From Phaeosaccion multiseriatum (Eukaryota; Ochrophyta, other classes): a DNA stretch of 64,000 nt. The number at the start of each line of letters is the position of its first letter. Within the stretch, counting starts at the first letter, position 1. Of the stretch, positions 24,001 through 36,000 are shown piece by piece. The notes under the pieces were generated by a model that was not told the origin of the DNA, searched no databases, and saw only the letters and a program-made list of their open reading frames with translations. The DNA lies in NCBI GenBank assembly GCA_965112735.1, contig OZ218957.1:1922001-1986000 (forward strand), given 5' to 3'. The position numbers were made by a program, and so were the translations under genes.

Positions 24001-27000
24001 TTCAAGCAGTCCATGGGTGAGATGAAGGTGGATGTGGTGCTCAACTCACTGAGCGAGGATTTCATTTCCTTCTCACTGGACATGCTGACAGAGGGAGGCA
24101 GATTCGTCGAGATTGGGAAGCGAGGCGTGTGGAGTCATGAGCAGATGTACACCACCAGGCCCGACGTGACGTACGAGCTGCTGGCTCTGGACACCGTGAT
24201 CGAGGCTGACTTTTCGGCGGGGGAGTCTGGGTGGATTGGCCACGAGCTGCAGCATCTTGCTGACGAGTGCATGTCTGGGGCTACGCAGCCGTTGCCCGTG
24301 ACTCCCTTCGACATGCGAGGCGGGACACCCACAGCAATGGTGTCTATGATGGAAGCGCAGCACATCGGCAAGGTGGTGCTGACCAACCCCTCATATGGTG
24401 TGCCAGTTGTGTCAGATGGCACGTACGTCATCAGCGGCGGTCTGGGGGCTCTCGGCCTCGTGACGGCTCAGCACCTTGCGTCAAGGGGTGCTCGACACTT
24501 GGTACTGCTGTCAAGGAGTGGAAGCGTCGCTGAGAGTATGACTGAGCAGTGGCAGCGACTTCGAAAGACATCGCATTTGACCATCCATACTCCGACCTGT
24601 GATGTTGCTGATGCTGAGGCACTTCGGACTTGCCTGGGGGGCGTGCTGCCTGTGCTTCCCCCTGTGCGTGGTGTGGTGCATGCTGCTGGGGTGCTGGATG
24701 ATAAGCTGCTGGGAGAGCAAACGGTGGAGAGCGTGATGAACGTGTTCCGACCGAAGGTGCAGGGGGCGATAAACTTGCACGAGCTTTCTTTGGCTTGGGT
24801 GAGGGAGGAGGAGCGCGCTGCCAGCCTTGATTTCTTCGTGTGCTTCACATCCATGGCCGGAGTACTAGGGAACGCTGGACAGGCCAACTATGGTGCGGCA
24901 AATGCCGCTGTGGACGGGTTGATGCGGTACAGGCGACGCCTCGGGCTGGCAGGGACGTCATTGCAGTGGGGCCCGTGGGCTGATGTGGGCATGGCTGCCC
25001 AGCTTGACGTGGTTCAAAAGCAGTTGGAGCTTGCGGGTGTGGGCACAGTGTCAGCTGAGCTGGGTATGTCGGCCTTCGATGCGGCTGCGACGCCGTCAGC
25101 GTCTTTGGGCGATGTGGCCGTCCTGCCTGGCATGGACTGGGCCAAGTTTGCAGACAGCTTGGGGGCGTCCCACAGTCCGCCTCTACTGTCAAGCCTCGTC
25201 TCAAGGGCCGTAGCAGGAGAAGAGGGGTTGAGAAACACTATGCTGAACGAACAAGTGCGAGAGGAGCTGTTGGAGCTGTCCCCTGGAGACAGAAAACGTA
25301 TGGTGAGCCTTGCGGTGATGGACATCGCAAAGGACCTGATTTGGGAGGGTGTCGAAGAGCTGGACGCATCCACTTCGCTCATGGAGGCCGGCCTTGACTC
25401 GTTGTCGACGGTAGCTATGCGCACCCGACTCCAGGCTCGCTTTGGAGTGAATGTGACCGGCGACGTGCTCTTCTCATATCCTACGGTAGCGGCGTTAGCG
25501 ACGTGGGTCGAAGAGGCCGTGTTGGGAGAGGAAACAGACGCTGCCAGAGGTCGCTCAGCTGGCGGTGCGAGATCTGGCCCGGATCAAATGGACTCAACAG
25601 TCCCCTTGGCCGTTGTGGGTATGGCCTGCCGCTTCCCTGGCGGCGCAAGCAGCCCCGAGGCCTTCTGGTCCATGCTCTCTGCGGGTACAGACTGTATTCG
25701 AGAGGCCCCTGTTAACCGCTGGGCAGACGATAAGAATCAAAAGCAGTGGCACGGGGGATTCATTGACGGAGTGGAGATGTTCGACAATGCCTTTTTCGGC
25801 ATCTCTGCGGCCGAGGCGGGTGCCATGGACCCTCATCAGCGCGTCATGCTGGAGGTGGGGTACGAGGCTCTGCACAGGGCGGGATACCGCAAGGATACAC
25901 TACATGGCAGCAACACCGGTGTGTTCGTGGGTATGTCCGGCAGCGAGTGGGGCTCAGTGGTAGACGATGTGAATGCGTACTCCGTGATGGCCACGTCAGA
26001 CGCAAGTCCTGCTAACCGGCTGTCTTACGTGCTGGGGCTGAGGGGCGCTAGCTTCAGTGTAGACACGGCGTGCTCGTCATCATTGGTAGCATTGGACGCT
26101 GCATGCAACAGCTTGAGGCTGGGCAAGAGTGACCTCGCCGTGGTGGGCGGCGTAAACTTGCTTCTAGGCACCACAGGCTTCGAATATCTCGCAGCTGGGG
26201 GATTTCTTTCACCTGACTGGTAAGTTTGCGTCGTGCCTTGATGAGAGACTCACATATCCCCGATGACGGCGTGCAAAGTTGTAGTTTTTGTTATCTTCCT
26301 GGGAGCAAACTGCATCACCCTCATAGCCTTTGCGGCCCATCTTGTTTTCATTTGCTTGTACCCTGTTGTAATCAAGGCGCTGTAAAACCTTCGATGTATC
26401 GGCCAACGGTTACGTTCGGGGCGAGGGCTGCGGCGCTGTGGTGCTGAAGCGACTCGATGATGCAAAGGCCGATGGCGACGTCATTCTCGCACTTTTGAAT
26501 GGATCCTCCGCGAATCACAACGGGAAAAGCGTGCGATACACCGCCCCGAGCCCGCTGGCCCAGCAGGAGGTGATGAATGAGGCTCTTGCGCAGGCCGCCT
26601 TTGACGGTTTAGACATGCACTACGTTGAGGTGCACGGCACGGGCACCTCTCTTGGTGACCCCATCGAAATGAGCGCTTTGAGGGCCGTGTACGGCAAAGG
26701 TCGGGTGGAAGCGAGGCCTCTGGTGGTCGGAGCGATGAAGACGAATATCGGGCACCTAGAGGGGGCTTCCGGAATAGCTGGCGTCATCAAGGCTGTGTTG
26801 GTGCTTCAGCATGGAGCTGCCCCTCCGAATCTCAACATGAGCAAGCTCAATCCGGAGCTGCCACTGGAAGGCTTTCCAGTGACTCTACCTTCCGCCATGG
26901 TATCTCTGAGTCACGAGAGCGGGGAGCGACGTATCGCTGCAGTCAGTTCCTTCGGTGCTGGTGGTGCCAATGCACACGCTGTGCTCAGCAGCTTCGGACC

Positions 27001-30000
27001 AACGTTGGTTGAGAGGGGCGAAGTCTTGCTGCAGCTGGATGGACAGCATAGCAAGAAGCGTTCAGCGGTGGCGTTCTTGTTCACAGGACAGGGATCGCAG
27101 TACGTGGGCATGGGCAGGGAGCTGTACGAGAAGGAGGGCGTGTTCCGCGAGTGCGTGCAGCGGTGCAGCAGGCTGCTCATGGAGCGGAGCTGGCTGGACA
27201 AGTCTGTGGTGGAGCTCATGTACCCAGCGGTCGCTGAGGACGGGAAGGAGGAGGAGGAGACTGCACAAGCGATGCTGAAGGAGACACGCTACTGCCAGCC
27301 GTGCCTGTTTGTGCTGGAGTACGCCCTGTGTGAGCTGTGGAAGTCGGAGGGAGTAGAGCCGTCCATGGTGATGGGCCACAGCCTGGGCGAGGTAGTGGCG
27401 GCGTGCGTAGCCGGCGTCATGTCGCTGGAGGACGGGCTGATGCTGTCCGCCAAGAGAGGAGCCGCCATGCAGGCCTGCCCCGAGGGCGAGGGAGTGATGT
27501 TCGCAGTGAGGGCAGGCAAGGAGGCGACTTTGGCAATCATCGACGCTGCGGGGGGGGCAGGGGAGATGGTGCTGGCGTCGTCGAATGGACCGAGCGCGAG
27601 CGTGATCTCTGGAGCTCGCAGCGCTGTGGACAAGGTGGTGGAGAAGCTCACGGCAAATGGGGTGGGCTGCAAGGCCCTGGAGGTGTCGCACGCCTTCCAC
27701 TCTCCTCTGATGGAGCCCGCTGTACGTTCGCTGGAGGAGGTTCTGAGGCAGGTGTCATTCAGCGCCCCACGCATTCCCCTGGTGTCCAACGTGACGGGTG
27801 AGGTGGTGAGAGAGGAGGAGGTGACGCAGACGACGTATTGGGTGCAACACATGCTGTCGCCGGTGCTGTTCGCAGAAGGCATCCACACGCTGGTGGAGCA
27901 CTGGATGGGAGACGGGAGGGGGGCTGACCTGAGCATCGTTGAGGTGGGCCCCAACCCTGTGCTGAGCGGCATGGGAGCCAAGTGCGAGCGTCGCGAGGGG
28001 CTGGCGTGGATCTCTTCCCTCACGCGCGGGAAGAGCTGTGAGGATTCTTTTGGAGCGGCTCTGAGCACAATACAGCAGCAAAAGTGTAAGGGCAAGGAGC
28101 ACATCCTGTTCCCAACGCGCAAAGCCTTTCCTTGGTACACAGCGCGAGCCACAGCAGCACCTCAGAAGTGGAGTGAAGCGGAGCAGGGCCCGCTCTATGT
28201 TGTTGAGTGGGAGGCGGTGGAGGTGCCCACGGCCTCGCAGCAGGCGTTGCTGACCGGCAGCCTTCCGTGGCTCGTCGTGATTCCCGATGCAGCCGAAGAG
28301 CAGGACGCATGGAGCAACCACAGAGCGTTGGAAGCTATCGGAAGCGCGGCGACAGCAAGTGGCGTAGAGGTGCACATGGTGGAGGCAGTCGGTTCAGACG
28401 CGCAGCCACGTGGGGCCCATCTCTTCTACTTGACGTCAGGAACGGGCTCTGCTACCGATGGGGCAATCCACTTTGTGCAAACTGTACAGAGCTTAGACGG
28501 GGACGCGGCAGGGATGCCGATCACGGTGGTGACAACGGGAGTGTACAGCGGTGCTGGTTGGCAGGGCAGCTGGGCAGTGGGACTGGTGAGAAGTGTACGC
28601 CTGGAGCGGGGCGACCTCGATGTGAACCACATCGACCTTGAGTATGCCATGTATCCACAGTCTGAGGATGCACGACCTAGAGCAGAGAAGATGGAAGCCC
28701 AAGCTATCTCCCAGGCTGTGACGCTGGCTGCAGGAGCCCGCGACGGCGGCCGAGGCTTGGACCTACTGGTTCGAGGGTGTGAGATCCTCGCTCCGAGGCT
28801 GGTGCCCAGCACACTCCATCTGACATCGGCAGGAGGGGATCGCTTCACGTACAGGGAGGATGGGACCTACCTGATCAGCGGTGGTCTGGGGGGGCTGGGT
28901 CTGGCGACGGCGAATCACTTGGTCTCCCAGGGCGCTCGACACCTGCTCCTTCTATCTCGAAGTGGCCGGGCGGCGGAGGAAGTTTCAGAGCTGTGGCAGG
29001 CCCTGCAGAGCATGGAGAGTGTCACCGCTGTGGCCGTGGCCTGCGATGTGTCCGATATGGGCCAGCTTCGAGATGCTGTAGCAACGGCCTTGGTGGGGCT
29101 GCCTCATGTTCGGGGTGTGATTCACGCAGCGGGTGTGACTGGCGCAAAGGGAATGTTGTCGAGCGAGACGGAAGAGAACGTGCGAAATGTCTTTGCCGCC
29201 AAGATCCAGGCAGGTTGGAATCTCCACGTGCTGTGCCTTGAGTGGGCGGCGAGCGGCAGGGAGGAAGTCGACTTCTTCGCCTCGTACTCATCGACCTCCG
29301 CTTTGCTTGGCTTGTCCAATCAGAGCGCCTATGCCGGGGCCAATGCTGCTTTGGACGGGCTGATGCGGTACCGCCGACGCCAGCTTGGCCTTCCTGCTTC
29401 CAACATTCAGTGGGGCCCATGGGGCGACGTGGGTATGGCGGTGCGGCTCGGAATGGTGTCCAAAGCTGCAGACATGGCCGGAGTGGGCCTGATCTCATCG
29501 GCGCTGGGAATGAAGGCTCTGTATACCGTCCTTGCAAGTCACGCGCAAGCCAACGTGCAGGAGGTGGCCGTCATGCCGGCCATGAGATGGGGCAGGTTTC
29601 GAGCGAGTTTGGACCCGGTGCACAGCGATTTCCTCGGGCAATTGACGGACCGCGGAGAAAGTGGTGAGGCGGCAAAGGGCCTCAACGTCAACGCCGAGGT
29701 GCGGGAGGAGCTCCTGCACTTGCCGGAGTCAGCACGGCGGGAGAGGATCGAGCAAGTCCTGACGGACATTATGGTCGAGTGCGTTGGCGAGGACTTGACC
29801 ATTACATCTACGATGCCTTTGATGGAAGCCGGACTCGATTCCATGGCGTCCGTGGAGTTTGGCAAGCGAATCGAGGCCTGGTGTGGTGTCACCATGTCGA
29901 GCGGCGCCTTCTTTACGTATCCATCAGTGTCTGCAATGGCTTCATGGATCGAAGAGGAAGTGCTGGGAGCGGACTCGGGGCCGCTGAGTGAGCCTGATGA

Positions 30001-33000
30001 TCAAGCAACAGGTCTTTCGCACTACTCCTTGGATGCTGACGCCCCCGCGGCTTACCAGCAGGAGCACATGTACCTTTCGGACGTAGCACTGCGGACGACT
30101 GCCCCTGGAGGGCAGAGCGCGTACAATCTCCCAGTGGTGCTGCCGCTGCCAGTCTCGCTGATCTCCGGACGAACATCCGCTGAAATTGTGGACATGCTAG
30201 CACAAGTGTTGGGCAGCATAGTGGAGCGACATGACGTGCTCCGGACGGCGCTTGAGTGGACAAAGCAGGGCTCTCTGAGGCAGGTACAGCTTGGAACTAC
30301 GGCAGCCGCGGTGGTGTCAGCTTGTCTCTCTTCTGCCGTGGCCAGCAGTGTTGGGGCGGCTCGGAGCCTGATCGAGGCCGATATCGCTCGTACATTCGAT
30401 TTGGAGCGGAGCCAGCCTCTATGGCGTACGTTGGTCGTACACCTCCCGCAGCAGAGCGGAGTGGAGGAGCAGTATGCTGCGGTATCTACTTTCCATCATT
30501 GCATCTTTGATGGTGTATCCTACTTGCTCTTCCAGGGCGAGTTCAAGGCCACATGCGCAGCTGCCATGGCGGGGAGAGGCATTGCACAAGACCTACCGGC
30601 TCTGCCCTTCAGCTTCGCGGACTACTCCAGGTGGCAACGAGCTCGGCTGGACGGCGAAGGTCGTATTGAGGAGCTGCTTGAGTACTGGCAGGGTCAACTG
30701 GCTGGTACCAGTCCACTGCAGCTGCCTCTCCATCAGCGACATGCCCAAAAGGGCCTCATTGGAGAAATGGTGCATGAAGATATCAGTGTGGGAGGAAGTG
30801 GGAGGGTGAACTTGGTGCTACCCAATGCAGTGGTGGTCAAGTTGAGTAAACTGTGTGCGGATAGCTCCGCCACGCTGTTTGTGGGGCTCATGGGCGCGTT
30901 CCAAGTGCTGCTGGCTCGTGTGTGCGGAGCGGAGGATGTGGTGGTGGGCACTGCTCACTTCGGAAGAGACTTGGCGCAAGGCTTGGAGGGTGTGCTGGGA
31001 TGCTTCGTCAACACCCTCGCGTTCCGTCTGGGCCTGGGAGGAAGCCCCAGCTTTCGGGAGGTGCTGCTTCGCGTACAGGTCGCGTATCTGGGTGCCATGA
31101 AGCACGCCGAGGCGCCATTCCACAAGGTGGTGGAGCGGGCCCAGCTGGGCAGAGATGAGCGTGGCAAGGCGCTACAGGCATTCTTTGTACTGCAGGAGGC
31201 GGGTTTGGATATTTTGAAGGATCAGTACGCGGGTGTGGACACTTGGAAGAATAATACGACTGACATCGAGCTATGCCTTGTGCGCAGCACGGACAGTGCG
31301 TCGGACATGCACGGCAGCCTGTGCTTCAATACGGCGGTGCTCGACAAGGCCACAGTGGAGACCCTGGGGCGGAGCTTTGTGGCGCTGCTGGAGAGTGCAG
31401 TGGGCAGGCCGGGCGAGAGCGTGTGGAAGCTGAGTCTCTTGGCACACGAGGACCGTGTGAAGGTGGTGGAGACATTGAGCGGCGCTGCACTGGTGGCGGG
31501 GGGTGCAAATGGAGATGAGGAGGGAGGTGCAGAGGAAGTATCGCCACCACCGCCCCTCCTGCATGCAGCTTTCGAAGAGATGGCCTCTCGCAGTCCGGAG
31601 CAAGAAGCCTTGCACGAGTATGAGACAGGTCGGGTGATGAGCTACGGGGAGCTGAATGGGCATGCGAATGCGGTGGCATGCATGCTGCAGGGGAGGGGCG
31701 TGGGGCCGGAGTGCCTGGTGGGGGTGCTGATTGCTGGGGACTGCGTGGAGGCGGTTGTGGCAGTGCTGGGCGTGCTCAAGGCCGGGGCGGCGTACGTGCC
31801 CCTGGATCCCGAGCATCCCGACGATAGGCTGTCGATGATCGCACAAGACGCCGGGCTGAACGTCGTTCTGACAGCAGCATCTGGGGCGGACCATGTGGAA
31901 CAAGGCCCACCCTCAGGCGGTAGGTCGGCTCGCACCGTCGGAGACGCGAGCTGTGTGGATGTGAGGACCATGATGCAGCTCGAGGGGGCTGCTACGACAG
32001 TCTCTGAGGTGGAGTGCAAGGCCGTCGACATCAATGTGGCGTATGTGATATACACGTCTGGCAGCACCGGGCGACCGAAGGGTGTGGTGGTCGAGCATAG
32101 AAACGCGGCCAGCTTCATGGCGACTCTATACGAAACGATGCTCGGCACCATAGACCCTTCGTCACGGGTTCTGCAGAGCAGCGCTTTGACTTTCGACATG
32201 TCGGTGACGTTGATCTTCGGGGCTCTGTCATGCGGGGCGACGCTGTGCCTGGTGCAAAGGCTCTCCATGTTGAGCGAGCTGCCAGAGGTTGTGCGCTCGC
32301 TTGGGGTATCGATCTTGATGTGCACTCCGTCACTACTGTCCTTGCTCCCACAGCCTCATGGTGGAGAAGTGGCTTTCCCGAGTCTTCGGTCGATCGCGCT
32401 TGGGGGAGAGGCCTTACGTCAAGAGCAGGTCGAGTACTGGAAACACCGAGTGCGACTGTGGAACGGATTTGGACCCACCGAGACGACGATGGTAGTTACC
32501 TGCCACGAGTACACACCTTCTGCCGTGCCGAGCGCGTCCGTCATCGGCAAGCCCCAAGCCGGCGTGCAAGTGTATGTGGTGGACAAGCGTCTGCAGCTGG
32601 TGCCTCAGGGCGTGGAGGGCGAGCTGTGCATTGGGGGGAGACAGCTGGCGCGTGGGTACTTGAATCGCCCAGAGCTCACGTCGAAGGCCTTCATCCCCGC
32701 GCCCTTCCTGACGGATCAGCGCAGAGTGTATCGTACGGTAAGTCGAAAAGGTTGCCCATGGGTGTGCGGCTTTGTGTAGTGTACATTTGGCTTGCTTTTG
32801 GCATGCCATGCCGTGAAAAGCAGAGACCGCAGGGGGAGGTAGTTCTCTCTGTTGCCCTGTGGCACTGTTCTCCCCCCTCATCTGACGCGTCTCAAACTTA
32901 ACACGTTCTGACAGGGTGACTTGGTGCGGCAGCTGGCAGACGGATCGCTGGTGTTTAGGGGTCGCCGAGACTCTCAAGTGAAGGTGCGCGGCCATCGCAT

Positions 33001-36000
33001 TGAGCTGGGCGAGGTGGAGGCTGCCCTGCTCCATCAAGAGGGTGTGAGGAGCGCTGTGGCAGCCGTGGACAGAGAGCGTGAGACGGTTGTGGCGGCTCTG
33101 ACACCTTCTAGTGCCGAAGTTGAGATGGTTCTGCAAGGAGTGAGCAAGCTGCTACCGGCATACATGGTGCCGAGCAAGGCTGTGGCCATGGATGCTCTAC
33201 CGATGACGAGCAGCGGGAAGCAAGATGTGAAAGAGGTTCTCAGAGCCATTCGAGTGGCACATGACCATGGCCCTGGCCGGCAGCGAAGCCTAGGCGTCAG
33301 CGATGACGCACCTATGGACGCACCTATGGACGACACCACCCGTCAAGTGCTCGACATTATGCGAGAGGCCGTTGGGCGACCGGATCTGCGAGCCAGCGAC
33401 GACTGGTTCGCCGAGGGAGGTACTTCGCTTAACGCTGCAAGTGTCACTGCGCGCATCCGCGCAGAGGTGCCAGGCCTCGAGGTGAGTAGGATGGAGGGCG
33501 GTCTTTCTGCTGTGGTCGGTACTTCCAAATGGTTTGCTAATATAGATGTTGACTGTCGGATATCCTTACTCGTTGCTGTACTCAGGCGCTCCAGGTGGCG
33601 GAGATGTTCCAGACACCCACCGCGAGGGGTGTGTCTCGCTTGTGTGCGAGCAGGGAGGACACGCTTCCTGGCATGATGGTGATATCGCCTGTAGGCGACG
33701 ATTGTGAGGCTCCAGCGTCGTACCAACAGGAGCACATGCTGCTGTCGGACCTGGCGCTGCGAGCGGGCGACCCAGACGGGAGGGCGCGATACAATGTGCC
33801 CATGCTTCTACCCGTGCCCAGCTCCGAGTCGGAGAGAGAGCCCAGCGAGGTTGTGGACGGCTTGTCCCGTGCCCTGTGCGCCGTGGTGGAGCGTCACGAT
33901 GTTCTACGATTGGCGCTAGGCTGGTCACCGGAGGGGACGCTGCAGCAGGTGCGGCTGCAGACCACAGCAGCGGAGGTTGTGGCGTCAGTGCTCCTGTCCG
34001 CCGAGGCGAACAGCATCGAAGAGGCCGAGAGCGTACTATTGGCAGAGGCGGGGCGTCTGTTTGACTTGGACGAGGAAAGGCCACTCTGGCGCAGCACCAT
34101 CGTCACGCTTGCACCGCCCCAGGATGGTGAGAAGGAGCACCCGCTGGGGCCGCAAGCGGTGCTGTGTGTCTTCCACCACTCCATCATGGATGGGTGGTCG
34201 TCCAAGCTGTTCTCGCGCGAGCTGTTGGTCATGTGGGGGGCTGTCGTGTCTGGCCGAGAGGCGACGAAGGCGCTAGCAGCTCTGCCGTTTGGGTATGCAG
34301 ACTACTCCCGGTGGCAGCGGTCGCGACTGGACGGGGACAACGGCCTGGCCCTGGAGCAGCTGTTGGAGTACTGGCAGGGGCAGCTAACGGGGGCGTCTTC
34401 ACTGAACCTGCCCCTCGACCGACCGCACGGTGCTTTCGGCCCGCACCTGACGGAGACTGTAGGTCAAGATGGGATTGTGGGGGTGAACGCCGGGAGTGTC
34501 GCTGTAGTTCTGCCGGCTTCGCTGATAGTGAAGCTGAGCAATTTATGCTCGAGCAGCTCCGCCACGCTGTTTGTGGGGCTCATGGGCGCGTTCCAAGTGC
34601 TGCTGGCTCGTGTGTGCGGAGCGGAGGATGTGGTGGTGGGCACTGCGCACTTCGGAAGAGACGTGGCGCAAGGCTTGGAGGGCGTGCTGGGATGCTTCGT
34701 CAACACCCTCGCGTTCCGTCTGGGCCTGGGAGGAAGCCCCAGCTTTCGGGAGGTGCTGCTTCGCGTACAGGTCGCGTATCTGGGTGCCATGAAGCACGCC
34801 GAGGCACCGTTCCACAAGGTGGTGGAGCGGGCCCAGCTGGGCACACAGAGTGGTGGCAAGGCGCTGCAAGCCTTCTTTGTACTGCAGGAGGGAGATGCCA
34901 GCGCCGTGGAGGAGGAGGCCCTGCTGTCATCTGGAGCACGCCACAAGATCATGACGGAGGAGGCTGGAGAGCAGCAGGCCAACCACTTTAGCAAGACGGA
35001 CATCGAGCTATGCCTTGTGCGCAGCACGGACAGTGCATCGGACATGCACGGCAGCCTGTGCTTCAATACGGCGGTGCTCGACCAGGCCACAGTGGAGACC
35101 CTGGGGCGGAGCTTTGTGGCGCTGCTGGAGAGTGCAGTGGGCAGGCCGGGCGAGAGCGTGTGGAAGCTGAGTCTCTTGGCACACGAGGACCGTGTGAAGG
35201 TGGTGGAGACGTTGAGCGGCGCTGCACTGGTGGCGGGGGATGCAAATGGAGATGAGGAGGGAGGTGCAGAGGAAGCATCACCACCACCGCCCCTCCTGCA
35301 CGCGGCTTTCGAAGGGATGGCCTCTCGCAGTCCGGAGCAGGAAGCCCTGCACGAGTATGAGACGGGTCGGGTGATGAGCTACGGGGAGCTGAATGGGCAT
35401 GCGAATGCGGTGGCATGCATGCTGCAGGGGAGGGGCGTGGGGCCGGAGTGCCTGGTGGGGGTGCTGATTGCTGGGGACTGCGTGGAGGCGGTTGTGGCAG
35501 TGCTGGGCGTGCTCAAGGCCGGGGCGGCGTACGTGCCCCTGGATCCCGAGCATCCCGACGATAGGCTGTCGATGATCGCAGAAGACGCCGGGCTGAGCGT
35601 CGTTCTGACAGCAGCATCTGGGGCGGACCATGTGGAACAAGGCCTCCCCACAGGCGGTAGGTCGGCTCGCACCGTCGGAGACGCGAGCTGTGTGGATGTA
35701 AGGACCATGATGCAGCTCGAGGGGGCTGCTACGACAGTCTCTGAGGTGGAGTGCAAGGCCGTCGACATCAATGTGGCGTATGTGATATACACGTCTGGCA
35801 GCACCGGGCGACCGAAGGGTGTGGTGGTCGAGCATAGAAACGCGGCCAGCTTCATGGCGACTCTATACGAAACGATGCTCGGCACCATAGACCCTTCGTC
35901 ACGGGTTCTGCAGAGCAGCGCTTTGACTTTCGACATGTCGGTGACGTTGATCTTCGGGGCTCTGTCATGCGGGGCGACGCTGTGCCTGGTGCAAAGGCTC

